From: Pseudomonadales bacterium
GTDB lineage: Bacteria; Pseudomonadota; Gammaproteobacteria; Pseudomonadales; Litorivicinaceae
Direction: 5' to 3'
Assembly (NCBI GenBank): GCA_012269655.1
Contig: JAAXJV010000135.1
Coordinates: 1-5,866, forward strand
DNA: 5,866 bases
Part shown: positions 1-5,866 of the stretch, piece after piece
How positions within the stretch are numbered: position 1 is the first letter of the stretch
Layout: each line of letters begins with the position of its first letter
Position numbers and translations under genes: made by a program
The notes under the pieces: model-generated
The model's input: the letters and a program-made list of their open reading frames with translations, nothing else
Told to the model about the DNA's origin: nothing
Databases searched by the model: none

Positions 1-993
1 GTCTGATACCGAGGGTGTTTCAGGATCATCCTCGACTTCGGTGATCGACTGGTTCTCGGCCGCTTCAGACGGTTTCGCTTGTTGATCACTGACACTCGTA
101 TCACGGACCGGCTTTGCAAACATCGGTGGCTCATCCGGCATGATCTCTATCGGATCTGGATCAACCGGATCCCACTCCAAATCATCCAATCCGTCCAGGT
201 TAGGCTCAGCTGAATCGCCGTGCGTATTTTCGAACCAGGCCGTCGATTCAGATTGCCCCTTGGCCTTGCTCGCCCGGGCGGCTTTCAATGCGCGTCTGGA
301 TTGGAATCGTTGCCATACACCCGCTAACGGATGAATCAAACGCTGCCAGCGCGACGGTGCCAAATTCATATCGGCCTGGGGTTTGGCTTGGGCCTGTCCC
401 AACAGGCCCTGCCAGAAGCGCTCTAACCCTCGACCCAAGGCCTCGAGCACCTGTGTCCACTGAATAGAAAAAGCTAACGTTAGGCCGGCCAGACCCAGTG
501 CGAACAATGCGACTCCGCCACCAATAAAGCCCATGCTGAGCACCGCCGCGTCCACCATGGCTTGACCCAGCGCTCCACCTGCGGTGACCTCCGGCGGCAA
601 ATCGCCTGCCTCGGGAAAGAAAGCCATGGTGAACAGCCCGCCAAAACCTGCCAGCGCCAGCCACCAACCAAAAAACTGAATCCAGCCACGGGTCTGCGAC
701 AAATCCATCAAGGCTTTTTCACGCAGCACGGACAACGCGTGCCAGACGATCAACACGGGCAAGGCAAAGGCCATATACCCAAAGCCGATCAGCATAAATT
801 CGCTGATCAACGCGCCCAGCGGGCCCATCATGTTCAGCGGCGGATTATTGATGCCGGTAAAGAACCATGCAGGATCGTTCTGGTCATAAGACGCCAGCGC
901 CAGCATGACCCAGACCGAGAGCGCTACCCCTAGGATCAGCCAAACATCTCGTCCCAGACGGCGGAAAGGGGAATTCGAAGATCGCGTGCTCAT
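1..993 (-). CDS. ftsK: DNA translocase FtsK, N-terminal part (3' end beyond the window)
   Basis: FtsK is a divisome membrane protein that pumps chromosomal DNA and activates XerCD recombination at dif, so that dimers are resolved at the septum. Only the first 331 residues are in the window, and the frame is open to the edge. The sequence shows an N-terminal anchor with four hydrophobic segments at about residues 17-35, 60-88, 109-127 and 150-176. It carries family-typical motifs: SYDQNDPAWF at about 35-44, NMMGPLGA at about 54-61 and GGALGQ at about 139-144. From about residue 185 the chain becomes basic, and from about 250 it becomes an Asp/Glu/Pro/Ser-rich linker, as expected before the motor domain. 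The motor (Walker motifs) and the gamma domain lie outside, so they cannot be checked. The ATG at 993-991 is preceded by AAAGGA (998-1003) four bases upstream. The gene is divergent from trxB, a common gammaproteobacterial arrangement. The alternative (SpoIIIE/SftA-type paralogue) is less likely given the neighbours. Confidence 0.93.
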   Translation of the reverse strand, partial: MSTRSSNSPFRRLGRDVWLILGVALSVWVMLALASYDQNDPAWFFTGINNPPLNMMGPLGALISEFMLIGFGYMAFALPVLIVWHALSVLREKALMDLSQTRGWIQFFGWWLALAGFGGLFTMAFFPEAGDLPPEVTAGGALGQAMVDAAVLSMGFIGGGVALFALGLAGLTLAFSIQWTQVLEALGRGLERFWQGLLGQAQAKPQADMNLAPSRWQRLIHPLAGVWQRFQSRRALKAARASKAKGQSESTAWFENTHGDSAEPNLDGLDDLEWDPVDPDPIEIMPDEPPMFAKPVRDTSVSDQQAKPSEAAENQSITEVEDDPETPSVSD

Positions 994-1000
994 ACAGTCC

Positions 1001-2028
<1,028 letters not shown>

Positions 2029-2032
2029 GATC

Positions 2033-2746
2033 TTGTTGGATTGGCTAGATCCGGAGCAGCTTTGGTTTCCGGATCTAAGTCAGGCGTTGGACGACCCGGA
2101 TGGCCTGCTGGCGGCCGGTGGAGATTTGCGTCCCGAACGCTTGTTGCTGGCCTATCACAGCGGCATATTTCCTTGGTACGACCAGCAACAACCCATTTTA
2201 TGGTGGTCACCCAATCCCCGTTATCTGATTAAACCGAGCCAGGTAAACATCCGCCGATCACTGAAAAAAATCCTCAGAAACGGTGGTTTTGAAGTGACCT
2301 TCAACCAACAGTTCCCACGAGTTATTCAGGCTTGTGCGGATCGCGAAGAAACTTGGATCAATCACGACATGATCCAGGCTTACAAGCGCTTACACGATCT
2401 TGGGTGGGCGCGCAGTGTCGAAACTTGGCGAGATGGCGAATTGGTGGGCGGTCTGTATGGCCTCACCATGGGACGGTTTTTCTTTGGAGAATCCATGTTC
2501 AGTCAGGTGAGTGATGCGAGCAAAGTGGCATTTGCTACACTGACCAGGCAACTGGATCAATGGGGCTACGCATGGATCGACTGTCAAGTCGCCACCGACC
2601 ATCTCATTTCGCTTGGTGCGACCGGCATTTCTCGCGAGCAATTTCAATCCGAGCTGAAAAAGCATGCCGGCCCGTCACCACTGCACACTGCGGCGCCGGC
2701 ACCTTGGCCGGCGCATCCGGCGGTTCGCTGGGAAGCTTATGAGTGA
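2033..2746 (+). CDS. aat: Leucyl/phenylalanyl-tRNA--protein transferase, probable TTG start
   Basis: Aat transfers Leu or Phe from aminoacyl-tRNA to proteins with N-terminal Arg or Lys, creating primary N-degrons for ClpS-ClpAP. The 237-residue product has the usual length and carries GLLAAGGDL (24-32), GIFPW (44-48), WWSP (57-60), TWI (107-109), FFGESMFS (150-157) and IDCQ (182-185). Asp183 and Gln185 correspond to the catalytic pair of the E. coli enzyme. No ATG sits at the expected start. The TTG at 2033 gives MLDWLDPEQLWFP, which lines up with the family N-terminus, but AGGA at 2027-2030 is then only two bases away. The next codon, TTG 2036, has five-base spacing and is a real alternative. 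Upstream ATGs at 1997 and 1883 lie inside trxB and would add non-homologous residues. The start is four bases after the trxB stop, so translational coupling is likely. The end overlaps bpt by eight bases. Confidence 0.94.
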   Translation: MLDWLDPEQLWFPDLSQALDDPDGLLAAGGDLRPERLLLAYHSGIFPWYDQQQPILWWSPNPRYLIKPSQVNIRRSLKKILRNGGFEVTFNQQFPRVIQACADREETWINHDMIQAYKRLHDLGWARSVETWRDGELVGGLYGLTMGRFFFGESMFSQVSDASKVAFATLTRQLDQWGYAWIDCQVATDHLISLGATGISREQFQSELKKHAGPSPLHTAAPAPWPAHPAVRWEAYE

Positions 2747-3467
2747 CTTAAACGACGTTCGTTTTTTTGCGACGGCCCCACACGATTGCAGCTACTTAAG
2801 CGACGAAATTGCCACCACTCTGTTTGCCGACCCCGACGTTCAAATCGAGCAAGAAGACTATCAAACGCTGACGTTGCTGGGCTTTCGTCGTAGCGGAAAA
2901 TATTTCTATCGCCCGCAATGCAAACAATGCCAAGCCTGCATCAGCGTGCGCATTCCGATCGCTGAATTTCGCTGGACACGCCGATTTAAGAAAACCTTAA
3001 AAGCCAACCAAGGCATCACCGCCGAGTGGCAGCTACCCTATATCGATGACGAGATTTACGACCTATACAGCCGTTACATCGACGTTCGTCACCCCAATGG
3101 GGACATGCACCCACCCTCCAAAGAGCAATTCAAGACCTTCTTAATGGTCGAAGGGCCTTACACTCGTTTCCTGTGCTTTCGCGACGAAGCAGGCACCTTG
3201 ATCGCAGTCGCGGTGATTGATGTACTGCAACGCCACGGGCTGAGCGCGATTTACACCTTCTTTGAACCCGATCAGTCAAAACGGAGTCTGGGTCGGTTAG
3301 CCATCCTGGCTCAAGTACTCGAAGCAGAACGTTTACAGCTCCCTTATGTCTATCTGGGTTACTGGATTCAGGCCTGCGAAAAGATGAATTACAAAACCGA
3401 CTATCAGCCCCTGGAGTTTTTGGTCGGTCGGGTCTGGACCCGCAATATTCCCCAGCAACTTGATTAG
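2739..3467 (+). CDS. bpt: Aspartate/glutamate leucyltransferase (Bpt, arginyltransferase-like)
   Basis: Bpt moves Leu from leucyl-tRNA onto proteins with N-terminal Asp or Glu and so complements Aat in the N-degron pathway. It belongs to the ATE family and is often annotated ate. The 242-residue protein shows an N-terminal ATE domain with GFRRSG (48-53) and Cys61, Cys64 and Cys67 in the cluster CKQCQAC, plus Cys17. These cysteines are positioned like the metal or Fe-S site reported for ATE1 proteins, but cluster binding here is inference. The C-terminal GNAT-like half holds DVLQRHGLSAIYTFFEP (161-177), GYW (207-209) and ACEKMNYK (212-219), all typical of Bpt. The ATG at 2739 overlaps the end of aat by eight bases; the longer open frame upstream is non-homologous. 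E. coli lacks this gene, whereas Pseudomonas and Vibrio have it. The amino-acid specificity (Leu rather than Arg) is from family knowledge. Confidence 0.95.
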   Translation: MSDLNDVRFFATAPHDCSYLSDEIATTLFADPDVQIEQEDYQTLTLLGFRRSGKYFYRPQCKQCQACISVRIPIAEFRWTRRFKKTLKANQGITAEWQLPYIDDEIYDLYSRYIDVRHPNGDMHPPSKEQFKTFLMVEGPYTRFLCFRDEAGTLIAVAVIDVLQRHGLSAIYTFFEPDQSKRSLGRLAILAQVLEAERLQLPYVYLGYWIQACEKMNYKTDYQPLEFLVGRVWTRNIPQQLD

Positions 3468-3488
3468 CGCGAGTGCAAGGTCCATAAT
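3460..3488 (+). promoter_or_regulatory. Sigma-70-type promoter for infA
   Basis: TTGATT (3460-3465) and CATAAT (3483-3488) match the -35 and -10 consensus at four and five of six positions and are separated by the ideal 17 bases. The -35 box overlaps the last codons and the stop of bpt. Transcription would start near 3495, giving a leader of about 25 bases before the infA ATG. This would let infA be expressed independently of trxB-aat-bpt, which makes sense for a translation factor needed in larger amounts. Confidence 0.55.
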
Positions 3489-3519
3489 CCGCGCACCTTT
3501 AAATCCTGAGACGGTATGA

Positions 3520-3738
3520 ATGGCTAAAGAAGACAGCATCGAAATGGACGGCACCATCGTCGACACCCTACCCAACACCATGTTCCGGGTAGAACTCGAC
3601 AACGGTCACACGGTGACCGCGCACATCTCTGGCAAGATGCGTAAACACTACATTCGTATTTTGACCGGTGACCGCGTGAAAGTCGAAGTCACGCCTTACG
3701 ATCTGAGCAAAGGCCGGATTACCTACCGCGCTCGTTAA
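3520..3738 (+). CDS. infA: Translation initiation factor IF-1
   Basis: IF-1 binds the A site of the 30S subunit and works with IF-2 and IF-3 in start-site selection. The product is 72 residues, the standard length, and is a single S1-like OB fold. It is nearly collinear with the E. coli protein: MAKED at the start, [11 protein letters not shown] (16-26), [17 protein letters not shown] (35-51) and [10 protein letters not shown] (58-67). The Shine-Dalgarno sequence is weak: only GAG (3508-3510) lies nine bases upstream of the ATG. A second ATG at 3516 in another frame is followed by an immediate short stop. The gene lies 52 bases after bpt, with a candidate promoter in between, and ends in a strong terminator shared with convergent csrA. 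In Pseudomonas, clpA and clpS lie beside infA; they are absent here. Confidence 0.98.
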   Translation: MAKEDSIEMDGTIVDTLPNTMFRVELDNGHTVTAHISGKMRKHYIRILTGDRVKVEVTPYDLSKGRITYRAR

Positions 3739-3751
3739 GCACGAGTCGATT

Positions 3752-3780
3752 AAAAAAGCCCGCGATTTGCGGGCTTTTTT
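3752..3780. terminator. Bidirectional intrinsic terminator between infA and csrA
   Basis: AAAAAAGCCCGC (3752-3763) and GCGGGCTTTTTT (3769-3780) form a perfect 12-base inverted repeat around the five-base loop GATTT. The GC core of six pairs is followed by six T on both strands, so it can end infA transcripts on the plus strand and csrA transcripts on the minus strand. It lies 13 bases after the infA stop and 11 bases beyond the csrA stop. Confidence 0.93.
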
Positions 3781-3791
3781 GTATCTTCGAT

Positions 3792-3980
3792 TCAATCCTG
3801 CTCAACTGCGACGGGCTCGTCTGTCGGCAAGTCTAACCGCAACTCAGCTCGGTCGATCTGGACCTCGCGGGGTGCTTCGATGCCCAGCCGGACTTGCTGA
3901 CCGCTAACACCCAAAACTTTGACCGAGATTTCATCTCCAATCTGAATGCTCTCGTCGAGCTTTCTGGACAGAACTAACAT
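3792..3980 (-). CDS. csrA: Carbon storage regulator CsrA/RsmA, divergent member
   Basis: CsrA is a small dimeric RNA-binding protein that binds GGA motifs in mRNA leaders and represses or stabilises targets. The product is 62 residues, the usual length. The core fold is clear: MLVLSRK at the start, IGDEISVKVLGV (14-25), QVRLGIEAP (29-37) and EVQIDRAEL (39-47). Residues expected to contact RNA are present or conservatively changed: Leu4, Arg6, Lys7, Ile42, Arg44 and Glu46. The sequence nevertheless differs from the near-invariant gammaproteobacterial form: SRKLDESI replaces the usual TRRVGETL, and Asp43 stands where His is usual. The C-terminal tail (48-62) is acidic and lacks the normal YQRIQ helix sequence. 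The ATG at 3980-3978 has an AAGAGGAA Shine-Dalgarno (3991-3998), embedded in a candidate CsrA site. The gene follows lysC, as expected for this locus, but has its own promoter and lies beyond a terminator. Confidence 0.95.
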   Translation of the reverse strand: MLVLSRKLDESIQIGDEISVKVLGVSGQQVRLGIEAPREVQIDRAELRLDLPTDEPVAVEQD

Positions 3981-3982
3981 TC

Positions 3983-3998
3983 GGAATCCATTCCTCTT
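3983..3998 (-). promoter_or_regulatory. csrA ribosome binding site within a CsrA-type GGA hairpin
   Basis: Read on the minus strand, GGAATGGATTCC (3994 to 3983) can fold into a GGA/UCC stem closing the hexaloop AUGGAU. This fits the known CsrA/RsmA consensus ANGGAN in a hexaloop. The 5' GGA of the stem is the core of the Shine-Dalgarno AAGAGGAA (3998 to 3991), so both GGA triplets lie where bound protein would block the ribosome. The hairpin ends two bases before the ATG. The motif is seen directly; autoregulation is inferred. The three-pair stem is weak without protein. Confidence 0.55.
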
Positions 3999-4015
3999 AA
4001 TTTTTATTTGTGGGT

Positions 4016-4043
4016 ACTATACAGATTGGACTTCGATTAACAA
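4016..4043 (-). promoter_or_regulatory. Sigma-70-type promoter for csrA
   Basis: On the minus strand, TTGTTA (4043-4038) and TATAGT (4021-4016) are separated by 16 bases and match consensus at four and five of six positions. Transcription would start near 4009 and give an A/U-rich leader of roughly 29 bases before the csrA ATG. The promoter sits between the lysC terminator and csrA, so csrA need not depend on the alaS-lysC transcript. Confidence 0.55.
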
Positions 4044-4057
4044 TCGCGAGGCACTAG

Positions 4058-4089
4058 AAAAGAAAAAACCGGACCAAGGCCCGGTTTTT
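4058..4089 (-). terminator. Intrinsic terminator after lysC
   Basis: On the minus strand, AAAAACCGGGC (4089-4079), the loop CUUG, and GUCCGGUUUUU (4074-4064) form an 11-pair stem with one G-U pair. The tail TTTTTTCTTTT runs from 4068 to 4058. A C(UUG)G-type tetraloop gives extra stability. It begins 25 bases after the lysC stop and ends the alaS-lysC transcript before the csrA promoter. The opposite strand also has a five-T run, but no plus-strand gene ends here. Confidence 0.88.
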
Positions 4090-4114
4090 GATCTTGAACT
4101 GTAGCGGTTATGGC

Positions 4115-5335
4115 TTATTCGACCGCTAGATCAAACGCGGCGTGCAAGGCGCGAACCGCCAATTCCAAGTACTTCTCTTCAACCACCACCGAAATCTTAA
4201 TTTCAGAGGTCGAGATCATTTGGATGTTGATACTCTCGGCCGCTAGGGTTTTAAACATGGTGCTGGCAACGCCCGCGTGTGAGCGCATGCCAACGCCCAC
4301 CACGGACACCTTACAAATATCCTTGTCGCCGCGCATTTCGCGAGCTTTCAGATCGTTTTTGACTTGCTCTAGCAATTCACAAGCGCGTTCGTAATCGTTC
4401 TTGTGAACGGTAAAGGTGAAATCCGTGGTGTTATTTTCGCCCACGTTCTGGACCACCATGTCGACTTCGATGTTGGCGTCACCAATGGGTGCCAAAATAG
4501 ATGCAGCCACACCAGGCACATCTGGAACACCCAATAGCGTCAACTTGGCTTCGTCACGGTTGAATGCAATGCCTGAGATAACGGGACTTTCCATGGGTTT
4601 ATGATCCTCTACTGTAATCAGGGTGCCGGGGCCTTCCTGGAAGGAGTGCAAGACCCGCAGCGGAACTTTGTATTTGCCGGCAAATTCAACACTGCGAATT
4701 TGCAAGACCTTCGAACCAAGCGATGCCAGCTCGAGCATTTCTTCAAAGGTGATGGATTCCATCCGACGAGCGCTCTCAACGACTCGAGGATCGGTGGTGT
4801 AAACACCATCTACATCGGTGTAAATCTGGCATTCATCCGCATCCAGCGCCGCAGCAATAGCGACCGCCGTTGTGTCACTGCCACCTCGCCCTAGGGTCGA
4901 GATGCGGTTGTCATCGGTGATGCCCTGGAAGCCGGCCACCACGGCCACTTTGCCCTGCTCTAACGCGCCACGGATCGGCATTTCGTCGATCTTTGTGATG
5001 CGTGCTTTAGCGTGCGAGCGGTCGGTATGCATACCCAACTGCCAGCCGGTGAAGCTTTGTGCAGGGCATTCCAATTCCTGAAGCGCCATGCTCAACAACG
5101 CAATAGTGACCTGCTCACCGGTTGAAACGAGCGTGTCGTACTCACTTGCCACTGGGCGTGACTGAATTTCTTCTGCTAGGCCAATCAAGCGATTGGTCTC
5201 GCCGCTCATCGCACTCACAACCACAACAATATCGTGGCCTTTCGCGCGGAAGCCTTTGACTTTTTCTGCGACCGCCTTGATGCGCTCTACCGAGCCAACC
5301 GAGGTGCCACCAAATTTTTGAACAATAAGTGCCAT
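4115..5335 (-). CDS. lysC: Aspartate kinase (monofunctional, two ACT domains)
   Basis: LysC phosphorylates aspartate with ATP, the first step toward lysine, threonine, methionine and diaminopimelate for the cell wall. The 406-residue product is of the Pseudomonas/Bacillus-type monofunctional class rather than the E. coli ThrA/MetL fusions. The kinase domain (about 1-245) shows KFGGTSVGS (7-15), VVSAMSGETN (39-48), STGEQV (71-76), GRGGSDTTA (149-157) and TDVDGVYTTDPR (173-184). Two ACT regulatory domains follow at about 266-335 and 342-406. The first carries DVPGVAASI (272-280) and the second SHAGVASTMF (352-361). They point to allosteric inhibition by Lys and/or Thr, though the effector cannot be read from sequence. 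ATG 5335-5333 has AAGGA (5345-5341) at five-base spacing. The gene begins 12 bases after the alaS stop, with its ribosome site in the gap, so the two are probably cotranscribed. No lysine riboswitch fits in that gap. Confidence 0.97.
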   Translation of the reverse strand: MALIVQKFGGTSVGSVERIKAVAEKVKGFRAKGHDIVVVVSAMSGETNRLIGLAEEIQSRPVASEYDTLVSTGEQVTIALLSMALQELECPAQSFTGWQLGMHTDRSHAKARITKIDEMPIRGALEQGKVAVVAGFQGITDDNRISTLGRGGSDTTAVAIAAALDADECQIYTDVDGVYTTDPRVVESARRMESITFEEMLELASLGSKVLQIRSVEFAGKYKVPLRVLHSFQEGPGTLITVEDHKPMESPVISGIAFNRDEAKLTLLGVPDVPGVAASILAPIGDANIEVDMVVQNVGENNTTDFTFTVHKNDYERACELLEQVKNDLKAREMRGDKDICKVSVVGVGMRSHAGVASTMFKTLAAESINIQMISTSEIKISVVVEEKYLELAVRALHAAFDLAVE

Positions 5336-5347
5336 GTCTGTCCTTGC

Positions 5348-5866
5348 TTATGCTTTCGCTTCAACCCAGGGCACGACGCTGGCCAGCGCCGCATCCAATC
5401 CGCTGGGATCGGTTCCGCCGGCCATTGCCATGTCCGGGCGACCACCGCCTTTGCCACCGACTTGTGCAGCAATCTGTCCGATGAGTTCACCGGCTTTGAA
5501 TTGGGAACTTTCTGCCTTCGTCACGCCGGCCACCAATGACACCTTGCCATCGGTCACCGTCGCCAACACCACGACAGCTTTTCCTAATTTGTTTTTCAGT
5601 TGGTCCGCACTGTCACGCAGTGTCTTGGGATCCACGTCATCAATCTTGGCAGCCAATACTTTGATTCCAGCAACCTCAACCGCCTGTTGAGTCAAGTCAC
5701 CGCCGGCACCGCTGGCGAGCTTGCGCTTTAGATTCGCCACTTCTTTTTCAAGCTCTTTGACGCGCTCAGCCATCTTGGCGACCCGTTGCGGTGCATCGGC
5801 CGAGTTACCTTTGACCACGGCCGCGACCGCACTCATGCCCGCTTCCGTATCGCGAACGAATTGCTC
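5348..5866 (-). CDS. alaS: Alanyl-tRNA synthetase, C-terminal part (5' end beyond the window)
   Basis: AlaRS charges tRNA-Ala with alanine. Only the last 172 residues are present, and the frame is open to the window edge, so an internal ATG at 5836 is not the start. The fragment begins near the end of the editing region. It continues with a charged, probably coiled-coil stretch (fragment residues about 28-51, ending in LKRKLASG), and ends in the C-Ala/DHHA1 domain. The glycine-rich signature GGKGGGRPDMAMAGG (137-151), used in DHHA1 nucleic-acid binding, is intact, and the end ALASVVPWVEAKA is typical of the family. The catalytic domain and the zinc-binding editing site are outside the window. 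The stop lies 12 bases before lysC, as in the standard alaS-lysC-csrA order of gammaproteobacteria. Confidence 0.96.
   Translation of the reverse strand, partial: EQFVRDTEAGMSAVAAVVKGNSADAPQRVAKMAERVKELEKEVANLKRKLASGAGGDLTQQAVEVAGIKVLAAKIDDVDPKTLRDSADQLKNKLGKAVVVLATVTDGKVSLVAGVTKAESSQFKAGELIGQIAAQVGGKGGGRPDMAMAGGTDPSGLDAALASVVPWVEAKA

Noticed and set aside
248..667. Minus-strand open frame of 139 codons and plus-strand frame of 123 codons (562-933) within ftsK
   Set aside because: Both lie inside the clear FtsK membrane-domain frame, have low-complexity or unrecognisable translations, and lack plausible ribosome sites.
2664..2738. Upstream extension of bpt from the ATG at 2664
   Set aside because: It overlaps the aat end in another frame; the ATG at 2739 gives the standard Bpt start and length.
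3981..4114. tRNA genes or a small RNA near csrA, as seen beside csrA in many gammaproteobacteria
   Set aside because: The gap is filled by the csrA leader, its promoter and the lysC terminator; no tRNA fold or GGA-rich Csr sRNA fits.
4601..4894. Plus-strand open frames opposite lysC (4110-4394, 4601-4894, 4872-5081)
   Set aside because: They are antisense shadows of a strongly conserved aspartokinase gene and show no recognisable domains.
5336..5347. Lysine riboswitch upstream of lysC
   Set aside because: Only 12 bases separate alaS and lysC, which is enough for a ribosome site but not for a riboswitch.
5234..5690. Plus-strand open frames opposite the lysC start and the alaS end
   Set aside because: Translations are Ala/Thr/Pro-rich mirror products of conserved genes with no independent support.

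Overview
The window looks like an ordinary chromosomal housekeeping region of a gammaproteobacterium. Every gene is full-length or cut only by the window edge. The encoded proteins resemble Escherichia/Pseudomonas-type families from recall (FtsK, TrxB, Aat, Bpt, IF-1, LysC and AlaRS). Gene order also fits: ftsK | trxB-aat-bpt-infA is a familiar cluster, and alaS-lysC-csrA is a second familiar gammaproteobacterial cluster. I cannot name the genus. No mobile element, CRISPR array, tRNA or rRNA was seen.

Left part (1-1080): the start of ftsK on the minus strand, carrying its four-helix membrane anchor and the beginning of the acidic linker, followed by a short divergent intergenic region. Middle (1081-3738, plus strand): trxB, aat, bpt and infA. 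The first three are packed tightly, with a 4-base gap and then an 8-base overlap, so they are probably cotranscribed. infA has a convincing promoter of its own that overlaps the end of bpt. A nearly perfect bidirectional terminator at 3752-3780 separates infA from the convergent csrA. Right part (3792-5866, minus strand): alaS (C-terminal part only), lysC, a terminator, then csrA with its own promoter and a very short leader.

Functionally, trxB supplies NADPH-dependent thiol reduction. aat and bpt encode the two bacterial N-degron aminoacyl transferases, which add Leu (or Phe) to protein N-termini for ClpS/ClpA recognition. infA and alaS serve translation, and lysC starts the aspartate-family amino acid pathway. 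csrA encodes the global post-transcriptional regulator.

The most noteworthy points concern csrA. Its leader contains a textbook CsrA-binding hairpin (hexaloop AUGGAU closed by GGA/UCC) built directly on the Shine-Dalgarno sequence, which predicts autoregulation. The protein at the canonical rsmA/csrA locus is also unusually divergent from the usual gammaproteobacterial sequence. I found no evidence for an undescribed multi-gene system.
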